64,000 bases of DNA from Magnolia sinica (GCF_029962835.1 NC_080587.1:56077528-56141527); one strand, 5' to 3'. Shown: positions 10,397 through 23,400, numbered from the stretch's first letter. Program-made: numbers and translations. Notes: generated by a model not told the origin, from the sequence alone.

Positions 10397-13300
10397 TGTA
10401 ACATCCCGGATTTTTCCCAACTAGGCAATGGACGTCCTTGGACATAGAATTGCCCTAGGACCTTATTCTATTGTAATTAGGGCATAATTTAGTTAAGTAT
10501 TAATAGCTTGGATCACTTTCTATACAAATTACAAAGGCCCAAGTACCACCTCAGGCAGAAATCACCCAGGACCAAAACCTTTAGGAATTAGGTCAATATT
10601 AGCAAGTGTTAAACTAGAGTACTTATGAAATTAGCACTAATCACTTTAAATATGATCTGTAAGATCCAAAACGTGCAGAATCATTGACGCTACATTACCC
10701 TAAAATCTAGAATCCATCTCAAAACCCAGTTGCTCTCGAGAGCATCTTGAAACTTCGTATCGGACCTGAACCGCACGTCGAGTGTTCGATAACCGCAAAA
10801 CTATACACTTATGATCGCATTACTGGACTTGACAATCTCTTCAAAAATTAAGTCTTAATTGTGTCTAGAAATGCACAACTTGAGCCTGGAGCAAAGTGTG
10901 TGAGGAACGTGGATATCTTTAGAAATAAAATTCGAATTTAAGTAATCTGAGTCGTGTCACTTATGGGCCAAATATAAGGATTCAAACCGTCAGAATCTAA
11001 CCCAAATGCACCCTCGGATCAGGGAAAATGTCCCATACATGGCAATGCACTTGTGGCCCTGATCGAGTGCCCGTGACAGTTGAATTGAAACTGGTCCGCC
11101 ACGATCGATCTGTAAACCTGATCGGAGTGAAAACTCAGCCTGACCTAGATCTATGGTCAAGGAGCTTAAGTCCGACTGCACATGAAAAAGGGGCTACCAG
11201 AAGTGCTCCATTGGGCTGAAACAGACACCCTTTGGATATAAGCTAAGTATACCTTGGCCCTGGGGTCATTTCCATCAGACTTGAGCCTATATTAGGACCT
11301 TAAATCCACCTCTTTCTCTCCCATACGAATTTCTTCAAACCCTAGGAGAGAGGAGAGAAATGGAGAGAAAAGAGTGGAGATCGAAGGGAGATCTTTGGAG
11401 TTTGCTGCCGTCCTTCTATTCTGCTACTCCACGCCTCGATTCACCCTCCCACATCGCTACACTGTCGATTTTAACTCCATTTTTGGGTAAGAAATCTTAA
11501 CCTTAAATTCATATAGATATCCAAATAGAGCAATAGGCGAAATAGCTAACCTATTTCATGAATCAGGTAGCCGTTGTACCGTAGACAAAGACTTAGCTTT
11601 TAAACTGAATTCGATACGAGTCTACCGGCGAAAGGTGTGGACTATAAACGTATAGGTTATGGTTTTCAAGCCTTTCAATATCGGTTAATGATTTATTACT
11701 GACGTGGATGCTATTTCACATGCCAAATGCGTCGTTTGTTTCGCGTTTCAGATATATATGAACTATATTGACTATAGTGTATTCTAGGTATTTGTTGAAA
11801 TGATTGAGTGCATGTAGAATTGGGATTCATGTTTGCCATGATTATCTGTCATGGATAGGGAATAGTTGCATTTGTAATAACTCCTTGGCGAAAGGATCCA
11901 CCCAAATACATGTTATGACCGATGAACGTCATGTATGTTGAAGGGTGTAGTTTAAGTGTTTGTTGAAATGACTGAATGAATATGAAATCATGATTTGTGC
12001 CTACCATGGCTATGGGATGTATGTGCATGATGATGGTGTATGTGACAACTCCTTGTCGGAAGGATTTGTCCAAGTATATGTTAAAAATCAACATATGTCA
12101 TGTATGTCGATAGGTGTAGTATAAATGTTTGATAAATTGTCTGTATGAGTAAGTAATTGGTGAATTGTATTGTATATGGGCGTTGAGATAAGGTTCTCAA
12201 CTACTTTAACTATGTGCATAAATCCCTTCATCTACCTTATATTATATTGTTTGATTACTTATGAAATGTATATGTGAGAATTCATGTTTATATTGTATTT
12301 CATAAAATGCTTAAATGGTTGTAGGATTTGAATTACTTATTGCTTGATTATCTCACATGAACTCTTGTTGGTACTGAGTGTGGTTGGGACTATGAAATAG
12401 TCCAGGCAATCGGTAACAGGTTCTGATTTGGTGGTTAAGGTTGTTTTCGCCCACAGGACGTGTTCGATGAGCCCGAGCCGTACTTCGGTTGTCGACAGTG
12501 GTTAGGCCACACGGAGTGCTCGTGCACTTCATGTCAATCAATTCGATGTGCGCTCTTGCTAGTCGAGCTCGTTAAGTAACCCGATTGACCTGATGTATGT
12601 TCACCATGTATGGACGCTACTGCTTAAACCTAAGGTACCAAACTTACCAGTGGAAACCTCTTTAACCTTGGTACCTCGATCTGCTAAGACTAATGAGCCG
12701 GGCATGGTGGTATGGGACACCGTGGTCGAGCTGTCGGCCTACGCTGGGGTGACGAGCTTCCCCGTACTAACCAGTGAGCAACCCAAACTCATGACCCGAA
12801 ACGGTGGTATGAGACACTGTATTCGAGCTGTCGGCCTACCCTTGCACAGCTTGGCTGTGGTCCCCAGTCGGGTTGGTTACGAGCCTTCGAAAATAGACTA
12901 TTAGTTGGTAGGGTGTGAGTTGTAGTGACCTTGAGTGTACTTTAAGACTGCATTGAGGCGACGAGTCTTTCCGTAGCAACCAAAATACAAACTAGGCCTG
13001 CACTGACAAGGAGATGAGCCCTTTGCAGTGACCTAGAACCACAACATCATATGAGAATTGCTAGGACTGACGACCCTAGAATGGATCATTGTTTGGGAAT
13101 TGATATAAGGGAGGTACCTTAGCTTCCCAATCCTGCTGTATGAAAAGGGCTAATAAGAACCTGGTAATCACATTCATGCACCGCACTGCATGTCCCGTTT
13201 GGCGTTGGGCAGAGCACTGAGGAAGTGACTGACAAGCTGACCGTTAGATGAAGATCGCAGAGGGAGTGCAGGCGAGGGCATCCATCATTTATATATACCA

Positions 13301-13907
13301 TTCTTGCATTAATCAGAGTACTTGGGGATGTTTGATTGTATTGTTTTATCATTACTGCTTGACTGAATTGATAACATGTTAACCTTCACTTTATTATTCT
13401 ACTGAGTTGATCACTCACTCCCACATTACAGGATGGTGTTGTACACACCAACCAGACCCTGTTGTAGGTTCAGATGATGGCGTAGCCTGCGAGGCGGAGC
13501 CAGACTTTAAGGATGATGATGAGGCATTCTCATATATTCAGTATTCTGGTGGGTTTATATAGGCCACTCAGGACGACGGGATTACAGGAACATATGATTA
13601 GTTGGACATCCACATTTTGTCATTTTGTACTCTTTTTGAAATAAATATGTATTTATTCAGCTCAGTGATGCTATCATACTCACGAGGTTGAGAAACACAT
13701 GTATGTACTTTATATAAATCCATCACAATCTTCCGCTTGCATAATTTACTGTCTCTGGTGTATGATATGCTGTTTTGGTATAATCCCACTCATGTTTAAG
13801 GCACTAATATGGACAACATTAAATCATCATTATCTATGTTGTATAAGTGATGCGTTGGAACTCGGGAGTTGAGTCTATGTTCGACCCCTGATTTTCAGGG
13901 CGTTACA
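10397..13907 (+). repeat. LARD1 5' LTR (3511 bp)
   Basis: TGTAACATCCCGG to GGGCGTTACA, matching 17336-20865 along its whole length. The TATA region reads CCTATATTAGG (near 11286-11296), altered from CCTATATAAGG in the 3' LTR. Short open frames here (for example 12593-12904) occur in both LTRs but have no recognised product. Confidence 0.93.
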
Positions 13908-13910
13908 AGA

Positions 13911-13922
13911 TGGTATCAGAGC
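13911..13922 (+). other. LARD1 primer-binding site, initiator Met tRNA
   Basis: TGGTATCAGAGC is complementary to the 3' end of the plant initiator Met tRNA, the usual primer of chromoviruses and copia elements. It follows the LTR end after AGA. Confidence 0.9.
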
Positions 13923-16900
13923 ATGATTTAGATTAAATTGGACCTGGGTTATGGTAACACGAAGCACTGTGATTTAGGAAGGGGGTGATGAAATTTAGAA
14001 ACTACATTAGAATCCCAAGTTTCGCCGACAGGCGAGACTGAATACTATAATTTAGTCCATAACGTATCTTCGATCACGTGAATCGACCTAAGTCACCTCT
14101 AAGCCGTCAGTTGACAAGTTTTAATCGTTAGTTGACAAATTCTAAACCTAGAAATAGATGTCCTTAGGCAATGGATCGATCATAACACCTTATTAACTTT
14201 CCAGAATTCAATCCCAAAGCGTAAAGTCTCTTTTTATCCCTTTTCCTTCGAAATCTCACCTTTCACCATCCTATCCTTCAAAGATTTCTAAGCACATTCA
14301 TAATACACACCAATCTTAGGGTATAAATGATGAAGAATAATACTGAAACTAAAACTTACCATAAATAGTAAATAAATGGATAAAATGGGTTTTTAACCCT
14401 TAACCTTTTGGAATCTAACAAAATAAATAGGTTAGTTGGATAGATTAGCGTCTCCTACCCCAAAATCATATATTACATGTCAAATAAACTCATTCTGGTT
14501 TGAAAATTGGACCCGAAAATGCCTCACACGAACACGGGGGCCAAACGACATAAATCGGGGGGACTCGAGGTGGGTCCCGCATGTCGGCACCCCCTCGGGG
14601 GGGGGGGGGGGGTCCACTGGCGACCCCTTGCCAGAAGGTCCAGAGATCGGTGAGGACCTCGTCGGTTCAGCGAGGCCTCGTCCGTACAGCGGGCCTGGCA
14701 AGGCCACAGCGGGCCGACGGCCCGTTTTCGGCAGAAAATTTCTGCAATGTACGTCCGACTTTAAAAAATCATATCTCCCTCGTTATAATTCCTATTTAGG
14801 TAATTCAAAAGCCAGATTGAAGCTTGATAAGTCTAGTTTCATATAAAAATAAGTGAAACTATAATAAAATTTCAATATAGATAAATACAGGTCGTTGTGA
14901 CAACTGTCCCAAATAGATTAGTTTGGACAGCTGCTGCTTTTCGAATTTTAGAATTTTTTACAAGATGAAATCTAATGAAATTTGATGAAGATGAAGTAAA
15001 CTTGATGAAGAATTACTAGAAAAATAATTAAAATAATATACAAATGAAAAATATCAGAAAAAGGACATAGAATTACCCTAGGACGACATTGAGTGTTGGT
15101 ACTCCTAGATTTTGAAAAATCTAACAGTATAGGAAATCTACTGATGTAATAACTTGAACCCTAGGACCTCCTTAGATAGTATGGGCATATATGTAGTACT
15201 CTAGCATAGTTAAATTCAAGTTCGGGCAACTCAATTTCAACCAGACGACTTTTGACCCTAAGCAATAAAACATCTTCTTGTATTAGAAATGGTACGAACT
15301 CATCTAGTGTATGAGCATAGATTTTGGATTACAACTATTGGAGTATAGCTACTCCCAAGTTAAGACTAGGATACTGGTTATACTAAGGAATATAAAAGAC
15401 TGATTATGCTAAGGTAATGGAAATATATACTTAGTTAGTTGTCATGATTAAGTTAGAGTGAGACCTCGTTCCTTCATTGAATTCCCTTAATACTTATAGG
15501 CTTCTTTAATAACTCTTAGGAAGCTTGCTTTGATTCGAAACTAGTCACACTCTGAGTACAACTCATCGGATTGAACGTTAGGTCAAATCAACTCACCCCC
15601 TAGGATTGCCTTCTCAAGGACTTGATACACTCGTGAACACGGAGTAGAGGAACTATATATGAGCGAAGTATTCGCGGTTTAAATCGAATTTTCAATCTTG
15701 GTAGTTGCCCATGAACTCAATGCTCTGATCAAGCAGAAAGTTGGGGTCAACTAGGATTAAGAACTGATATGACAAACTTTCTGTCATAGCTAGGCAGAAG
15801 GTCCATGTATCCGATTCAGACCCACTACACAACTTTCCCTCCGTGTTGGCCCAACCACTTACAACCACAAGTTTCATACTTCATTTTTGAGAGGTGTTGA
15901 GAATATATAGTCAATAAATATTTTTCCTTTTAGGCCCAAGAAATTTCTTAAATGGGCAATAGACAGTTAGGAATTAGGTACCGAATCATAGACCATTCTG
16001 GCCTACATATGAACTTAGAAGGATAGTCTGCCCATTAACCTGTTTTGTCCAACTTCCTTATGTACTATCAATGTATAGATTATCTTATGGTATTAAACTG
16101 AACATGATTAAAGAGGGTAAGTCAGGACCGTAGCAAAAGTTCCGTCTTGGGTAGAATTAGACATCTTGCCACAAACTCACACCTGCCCCTGGAATCAACC
16201 ACAACACCCATCATTTTAGCTTCTTTCTATAACCATAGGTACCAATACCATAACACACATCATCGATGGAAGGAAGACCAATATATTGGGAGATCGTATC
16301 CCATTTCATTTCAAGGATAGGTCTTAAGTTACACCTTGTTCCGACATACGGATCAGGACATAGATCCTTGAGCCTTGAGGGTGAAAATAATTTTTAAGGG
16401 GGGTAGAACATTATGAGCCCAATTTAGTTAGGTCAATTAATGCTTCCATTTAATCAAAGTGGTGCAGCGGAAGCGTGGTTGGCCCTTGCCCCACTGGCCC
16501 GGGATCGAAGAAAATTGATCCAGGTTAGATGAAAGGATAGGTCACTAAATAGGAGCTGAACCTTCGTATTAAAGAATAGGCTTAACAATAGTTACGAGTT
16601 AAGTCACAATAAACAAAGTTAGTGTATCCGCAAATATTAATAGAAACCTTAGCCAATTCTATACTATTAGAAACCTCCTTAGGATGATCTATTACAATAT
16701 TGATTTACCCCTTCCTCAAACATAGATTAAAATGAGGACTCTCTTAGACCAAGACCTAAAAGGCAACCTTAGAAATAGAAAATTTGAACCTTTCAGTGAT
16801 GGGCATTCCCTAAGCTTTTAGAGTAATCAGACTACGGAGTTACTGAAATATACAACTGTGAAACATTCGCAGCTTGACCCAATTCTCAATCATGGGCGAC

Positions 16901-17318
16901 TACTAATGGACTCACTGCTTAACTAAGCAAAAGACCAGGAGCCACCAGGACTAGGAAGGGATATGATGAGCCTTCTACTCTGGTCAGGTAGATGATCGAT
17001 GTATCGGGATCAAGCCCACTATAACCGTCTCTCTGTGTTGGTCAAACATTGAAAAAAAAAGCTATCTTACTCTAAATAGATAGGAATCGTCATCAAGACT
17101 CAAAATAGGGAAAGAAATCCATTGTAGCAAACCATCAAGATATAAGTAAGAGATAAAGAAATAAGTTTTTAAGGGGGGTAGAGACTAAAATGTACCAGAC
17201 TAGCATGGACAATGTACACCCCACCACGCATATAAACTTGAAATAAATAGAACTTAAGCAAATGAAATAATCAAATCGTTATTTATTCCTCTTAGGAAAT
17301 TTCGAGGACGAAATTGGT

Positions 17319-17335
17319 TTTTAAGGGGGGTAGAT
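17319..17335 (+). other. LARD1 3' polypurine tract
   Basis: TTTTTAAGGGGGGTAGA (with a further T) ends directly at the 3' LTR. Two further copies of the same motif lie upstream at 16391 and 17166. Confidence 0.85.
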
Positions 17336-20300
17336 TGTAACATCCCGAATTTTTTCCAACTTGGCAATGAACGTCCTTGGATATAGAACTGCCCTAGGAC
17401 CTTATTCTGTTGTAATTAGGGCGTAATTTAGTTAAGTATTAATAGCTTGGATCACTTTCTATACAAACTACAAAGGCCCATGTACCACCTCAGGCAGAAA
17501 TTACCCAGGACCAAAACCTTTAGGAATTAGGTCAATATTAGCAAGTGCTAAACTAGAGTACTTGTAAAATTAGCATTAATTACTTTAAATATGATCTGTA
17601 AGATCCAAAACATGCAGAATCATTGACGTTACATTACCCTGAAATCTAGAATCCATCTCAAAACTCAATTGCTCTCAGGAGCATCTTAAAATTCGTATCG
17701 AACCTGGACCGCACGTCGAGTGTCCGATAACCACAAAACTATACACTTATGACCGTATTACTGGACTTGACAACCCCTTTGAAAATTAAGTCTTAATTGT
17801 GTCTAGAAATGCACAACTTGAGCCTGGAGTAAAGTGTGTGAGGAACGTGGATATCTTTAGAAATAAAATCCGAATTTAAGTAATCTGAGTCGTGTCGCTT
17901 GCGGGCCAAATATAAGGATTCAGACCGTCAGAATCTAACCCAAATGCACCCTCGGATCAGGAAAAATGTCCCATACATGGCAATACAATTGTGGCCCTGA
18001 TCAAGTGCCCGTGACTGTTGAACTGAAACTGGTCCGCCACGGTCGATCTGTAAACTTGATCGGAGTGAAAACTCAGCCTGACCTAGATCTATGGTCAAGG
18101 AGCTTAAGTCCGACTGCACATGGAAAAGGGGCTACTAGAAGTGCTCCGTTGGGCTGAAACAGACGCCCTTTGGATATAACCTAAGTATACCTTGGCCCTG
18201 GGGCCATTTCCATCAGACCTGGGCCTATATAAGGACCTTAAACCCACCTCTCTCTCTCCCATACGAATTTCTCCAAACCCTAGGAGAGAGAAGAGAGAAA
18301 TGGAGAGAAAAGAGTGGAGATTGAAGGGAGATCCTTGGAGTTTGCTGCCATCCTTCTGTTCTGCTACTCCACACCTCGATTCATCCTCCCACATCGCTAC
18401 ACCGTTGATTTTAACTCCGTTTTTGGATAAGAAATCCTAACCCTAAACTGATATATATATCCAAATAGAGCAATAGGCGAAATAGCTAACCTATTTCATG
18501 AATCAGTAGCCGTTGTGTTGTAGATAAAGACTTAGCTTTTAAACTGAGTTCGATACGAGTCTACCGGCAAAAGGTGCGGACTATAAACGTATAGGTTATG
18601 GTTTTCAAGCCTTTCAATGTCAGTTAATGATTTATTATTGACGTGGGTGCTATTTCACATGCCAAATGAATCGTTTGTTTTGCGTTTCAGATATATATGA
18701 ACTATATTGACTATAGTGTATTCTAGGTATTTGTTGAAATGATTGAATGATGTAGAATTAGGATTTATGTTTGCCATGATTATCTGTCATGGATAGGGGA
18801 TAGTTGCATTTGTAACAACTCCTTGGCAAAAGGATCCGCCCAAGTACATGTTATAATCGATGTACGTCATGTATGTTGAAGGGTGTAGTTTAAGTGTTTG
18901 TTGAAATGACTGAATGAATATGAAATCATGATTTGTGCCTACCATGGCTATGGGATGTATGTGCATGATGATGGTGTATGTGACAACTCCTTGTCAGAAG
19001 GATTTGTCCAAGTATATGTTAAAAATCAACATATGTCATGTATGTCGATAGGTGTAGTATAAGTGTTTGATAAATTGTCTGTATGAGTAAGTAATTGGTG
19101 AATTGTATTGTATATGGGCGTTGAGATAAGGTTCTCAACTACCTTAACTATGTGCATAAATCCCTTTATGTACCTTATATTATATTGTCTGATTACTTAT
19201 GAAATGTATATGTGTGAATTCATATTTATATTGTATTTCATCATATTTATATTGTATTTCATAAAATGCTTAAATGGTTGTAGGATTTGAATTACTTACT
19301 GCTTAATTATCTCACATGAACTCTTGTTGGTGCTGAGTGTGGTTGGGACTATGAAATAATCCAGGCAATCGGTAACAGGTTCTGATTTGGTGGTTGAGGT
19401 TGTTTTCGCCCACAGGACGTGTTCGATGAGCCCAAGCCGTACTTCGGTTGTCGACAATGGTTAGGCCACACGGAGTGCTCGTGCACTTCATGTCGATCAA
19501 TTCGATGTGCGCTCGTGCTAGTCGAGCTCGTTAAGTAACCCGATTGACCTGATGTATGTTCACCATGTATGGACGCTACTACTTGAACCTAAGGTACCAA
19601 ACTTACTAGTGGAAACCTCTTTAACCTTGGTACCTCGATCCGCTAAGACTAATGAACCGGGCATGGTGGTATGGGACACCGTGGTCGAGCTGTCGGCCTA
19701 CGCCGGGGTGACAAGCTTTCCCGTACTAACCAGTGAGCAACCCAAACTCGTGACCCGAAACGGTGGTATGGGACACTGTATTCGAGCTGTCGGCCTACCC
19801 TTGCACAGCTTGGCTATGGTCCCCAGTCGGGTTGGTTACGAGCCTTCGAAAATAGACTATTAGTTGGTAGGATGTGAGTGGTAGTGACCTCGAGTGTACT
19901 CTGAGATTGCGTTGAGGCGACGAGTCTTTCCATAACAACCAGAGTACAAACTAGGCCTGCACTGATAAGGTGACGAGCCCTTTGCAGTGACCTAAAACCG
20001 CAACATCGTATGAGAATTGCTAGGATTAACAACCCTAGAATGGATCATTATTTGGGAATTGATATAAGGGAGGTACCTTAGCTTTCCAATCCTGCTGTAT
20101 GAAAAGGACTAATAAGAACTTGGTAATCATGTTCATGCACCGCACTGCATGTGCCGTTTGGAGTTGGGCAGAGTACTAAGGAAGTGACTGACATGCGCGA
20201 CCATTAGATGAAGATCGCAGAGGGAGTGCAGGCGAGGGCATGCATCACTTATACATACGATTCTTGCATTAATTAGAGTACTTAGGGATGTTTGATTGTA

Positions 20301-20865
20301 TTGTTTTATCATTACTGCTTGACTGAATTGATAACATGTTAACTTTCGCTTTATTGTTTCACTTTGATCACTCACTCCCATATTACAGGATGGTGTTGTA
20401 CACACCAACCAGACCCTGTTGTAGGTTCAGATGATGTCGTAGCCTGCGAGGCGGAGCCAGACTTTAAGGATGATGAGGAGGCATTCTCATATATTCGGTA
20501 TTCTGGTGAGTTTATATAGGCCGCTTGGAATGACGGGATTATAGGAACATATGATTAGTTGAACATCCACATTTTATCATTTTGCACTCTTTTTGAAACA
20601 GATATGTATTTATTCAGCTCAGTGATGCTATCATACTCAGGAGGTTGAGAAACACGTCTATGTACTTTATATAAATCCATCACCGTCTTCTGCTTGCATA
20701 ATTTAACTGTATCTGGTGTATGATATGTTGTTTTGGTATAATCTCACTCATGTTTAAGGCACTAATATGGACAACATTAAATCAGCATTATCTATATTGC
20801 ATAAGTGATGCGTTGGAACTCGGGAGTTGAGTCTATGCTCGACCCCCGATTTTCAGGGCGTTACA
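17336..20865 (+). repeat. LARD1 3' LTR (3530 bp)
   Basis: TGTAACATCCCGAA to GGGCGTTACA, followed by ACTTG. It retains the TATA box CCTATATAAGG near 18224-18234. A 17-bp local duplication (TTTATATTGTATTTCAT) near 19226-19260 is absent from the 5' LTR. No gene is seen. Confidence 0.93.
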
Positions 20866-21710
20866 ACTTGTGCACTATAAAGAGGAAATTAAATATGCAC
20901 AAAAAGGCCTTCCTTACTAAGAAAGTAAGCGCTATCATTAAACAAAGGGTCGTACCCAAATACAAAGACCCGAGAAGTCCCACTATTCCTTGTGTTATTG
21001 GGAATTTTCACATTGAGCATGCTTTGCTAGATTTGGGTGCAAGTGTCAACTTAGTAACTTATTCAGTTTACCAACAAATGAGGTTTGGCAAGCTTAAACC
21101 AACCACGATTACACTCCAACTCACTGACCGCTTCATTAAGGTACCAAGGGAAATTTTAGAGAACATGCTAGTCCAAGTAGAGAAATTCTACTTTCCCGTG
21201 GATTTTATTGTACTAGACGCTGAACCATGTGTAAATGCTAGCGCTCAAGTTCCCATCATTTTAGTCCGTCTATTCCTAGCAACTTCAAATGCAATCATAA
21301 ATTGCAGGAATTGAATGATGAACTTGTCTTTTGATAACATGACTATAGAGCTAAATATTTTCAATCTATATAAGTAGCTCATTAGCAATAATGAGATCCA
21401 TGAGCTGAATTTCATGGATTACTTGATAGAAGAAGAGAAATTGGAACCTAGTCTGACTAAGGAATTGATTTAAGTCTCTAGGGACTTGAAAAATTCTGAT
21501 TTAGAAAAAGTGCTTGCTGAAATTTATGATAATAATGAGAGCATTACCACTTAAGACATTGGTATATACCAATGGAGACCGCGCACTCAAATCCTATCTA
21601 TCGAGGATTCATGACCTCTGTCATCATCAACCAATGTTCCAAAGCTTGATTTAAAACCACCACCAAATGAGCTTAAGTATGCATACTTAGGTGAAAATAA
21701 AACTTATCCT
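20866..21710 (+). pseudogene. pol: AthB protease region, decayed
   Basis: This part continues the reading frame cut at 10396. The protease motif LLDLGASVNLVTYSVYQQM (near 21030-21080) and the end PIILVRLFLATSNAIINCRN are clear, but the usual ILGRPFL has become ILVRLFL. A stop follows at 21312-21314. The linker to about 21710 has several stops. In Athila this protease cleaves the Gag-Pol precursor inside virus-like particles. Confidence 0.85.
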
Positions 21711-22800
21711 ATGATGATCTCTTCATTTTTAGACAAGGATCAAGAGATTAAATTGTCGAATATTCTAAGGGGCCATAAAGGAGCCTTGGGCTGGACCATT
21801 TCTGACATTAAGGGTATAAGTCCTTCCATATGTGCCCATCGGATCCACCTCGATGAGGGCGTCAAACCAATTAGACAACTTCAAAGGCATCTCAATCTAA
21901 ACATGATGGAAGTTGTAAAAAATGAGGTGATCAAATTATTGGATGTGGGAATCATCTATCCAATATCCGATAGTGTTTGGGTGAGTCCAGTCAAGTATCC
22001 CAAAGAAATCCGGAATAACTATCATGTAGAATTCTAATAATGAACTCATACCGACACGTGTCACCACAGGTTGACGTGTTTGCATTGACTATAGAAAATT
22101 GAACCAGGTCACAAAGAAGGATCATTTTCCTCTATCATTCATTGATTAAGTTTTAGAGAGGGTAGCAGGTCACTCATTCTATAGTTTTCTTGATGGATAT
22201 TCCGGATACAACTAAATAAAGATAGCCCTGGAAGACCAAGAGAAAACCACATTTGCTTGTCCATTTGACACGTTTGCTTTCAAACAGATGCCATTTGGAT
22301 TGTGCAACGCCCCAATAACTTTCCAACGATGCATGTTAAGTATTTTTTCAAATATGATTGGGAAGTTTCGTGAGGTCTTCATGAATGACTTTTTTGTATT
22401 TAGGAGTAGTTTTGAGGAATGCCTTAACAATTTATATCTTGTCTTATCTAGGTATGAAGAGAAACACCTTGTCTTATATTGGGAGAAATGTCATTTCATG
22501 GTTAAAAAATGAATTGTTTTGGGCCATGTTATCTCCAAAAATGGAATCGAGGTATATCGCTCAAAACTAGATATTATAGCTAATCTACATATCTCCCGAA
22601 CTGTTAGAGATATTACATCACTTCTAGGGCATGCTGGTTTCTATAGAAGATTCATCAAGGACTTTAGTGCCATTACTAGACCCTTAACTAATCTTCTTCA
22701 AAAGAATGTCCCATTTAAGTGGATAGATGAGTGTGCAGGGGCCTTTAAGAAAATTAAATCATCTCTTACCATTACACTTATCATGCGTCCACCAGATTGA
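21711..22800 (+). pseudogene. pol: AthB reverse transcriptase, decayed, active site altered
   Basis: It begins with the Athila pre-RT segment GALGWTISDIKGISPSICAH and the RT start EVIKLLDVGIIYPISDSVWV. Later pieces are VCIDYRKLNQ, QMPFGLCNAPITFQRCM, and the thumb/connection LLGHAGFYRRFIKDFS. The usual catalytic box of the type F-M-D-D-F reads FMNDFF at 22378-22395, so the first Asp is lost. Stops occur near 22036, 22068, 22147, 22510 and 22798. No active enzyme is possible. Confidence 0.87.
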
Positions 22801-23400
22801 ATACTTCCTTTTAAACTAATGTGCAATGCAAGTAATTATGCCATAGGGGTTGTTATGGACCAAAAGAAAGATAAATGACCCTGCATTATTTACTATGCGA
22901 GGAGAAATCTAAACTTGACCCAATAAAACTACTTAACAACTAAAAAAGAGTTACTTGCAGTAGTTTTTTGCTTTGGATAAGTTTAGGTTCTACTTGTTGG
23001 GATCCAAAGTGGTTATTTTCATAGACTACTCGGCTCTGAAATATTTGTTATCTAAGAAGGATGCAAAGCCGAGACTTTTGAGATGAATCCTCCTACTCCA
23101 AGAATTTGACTTAGAGATAAAAGATAAGAAAGGAGTAGAAATGTAGTGGCCGATCACCTTTTCAAATTGGTGTTAGATGATTCCACTGAGGAGATGCATA
23201 TCTAGGACACTTTCCCTGATGAACAACTCTTTGCGATCTCCAAATTGTCTTGGTATGTAGATATAGTGAACTATCTTATGACAAGAAAAATGTCATATCA
23301 TTAGAAGTCACAAGATAGGAAGTGTTTTGAAACCGAGGTTAAGAACTTCTTCTGAAATGACCCGTATTTATATAAATATGAGACTAATCAAATTTTTAGA
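22801..23400 (+). pseudogene. pol: AthB RNase H region, decayed
   Basis: Fragments such as LMCNASNYAIGVVMDQKKDK and IIYYARRNLNLTQ, then TKKELLAVVFCF, match the Ty3/gypsy RNase H with the first Asp of the active site replaced by Asn (CDAS has become CNAS). Several stops and frame changes follow. VVADHLFKLVLDDSTEEMHI marks the linker to integrase. Confidence 0.78.

Larger units (their letters stand above)
13908..17335 (+). other. LARD1 internal region, non-coding
   Basis: No gag or pol motif is visible in any frame. The PBS TGGTATCAGAGC lies at 13911-13922, three bases after the LTR. It holds a GC-rich block with a run of about 14 G (14520-14760), a pair of similar blocks (about 15660-15870 and 16850-17050), and three copies of a purine-tract motif (16391-16407, 17166-17182, 17319-17335). 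The section 14330-14510 resembles the LTRs of SLT2. Confidence 0.8.
10397..20865 (+). mobile_element. LARD1: large non-coding LTR retrotransposon derivative
   Basis: Two 3.5-kb LTRs flank a 3.4-kb internal region without any retroviral protein motif. The target duplication ACTTG is present at 10392-10396 and 20866-20870. LTRs start TGTAACATCCCG and end GGCGTTACA. A PBS complementary to initiator Met tRNA and a polypurine tract (TTTTTAAGGGGGGTAGA) are present. The end sequences resemble Tekay/Del chromoviruses, in particular TTCGAGGACGAAATT just before the PPT. It must rely on proteins of an autonomous relative. The LTRs differ by several percent, mostly transitions, so it is older than AthA. 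Confidence 0.93.

Noticed and set aside
12593-12904. 103-codon frame present in both LARD1 LTRs
   Set aside because: It is duplicated only because the LTR is duplicated; no recognised motif and several amino-acid differences without pattern.
14436-14846. Overlapping frames in the GC-rich block of LARD1
   Set aside because: Open frames are expected in GC-rich sequence; they cross a G run and show no domain.
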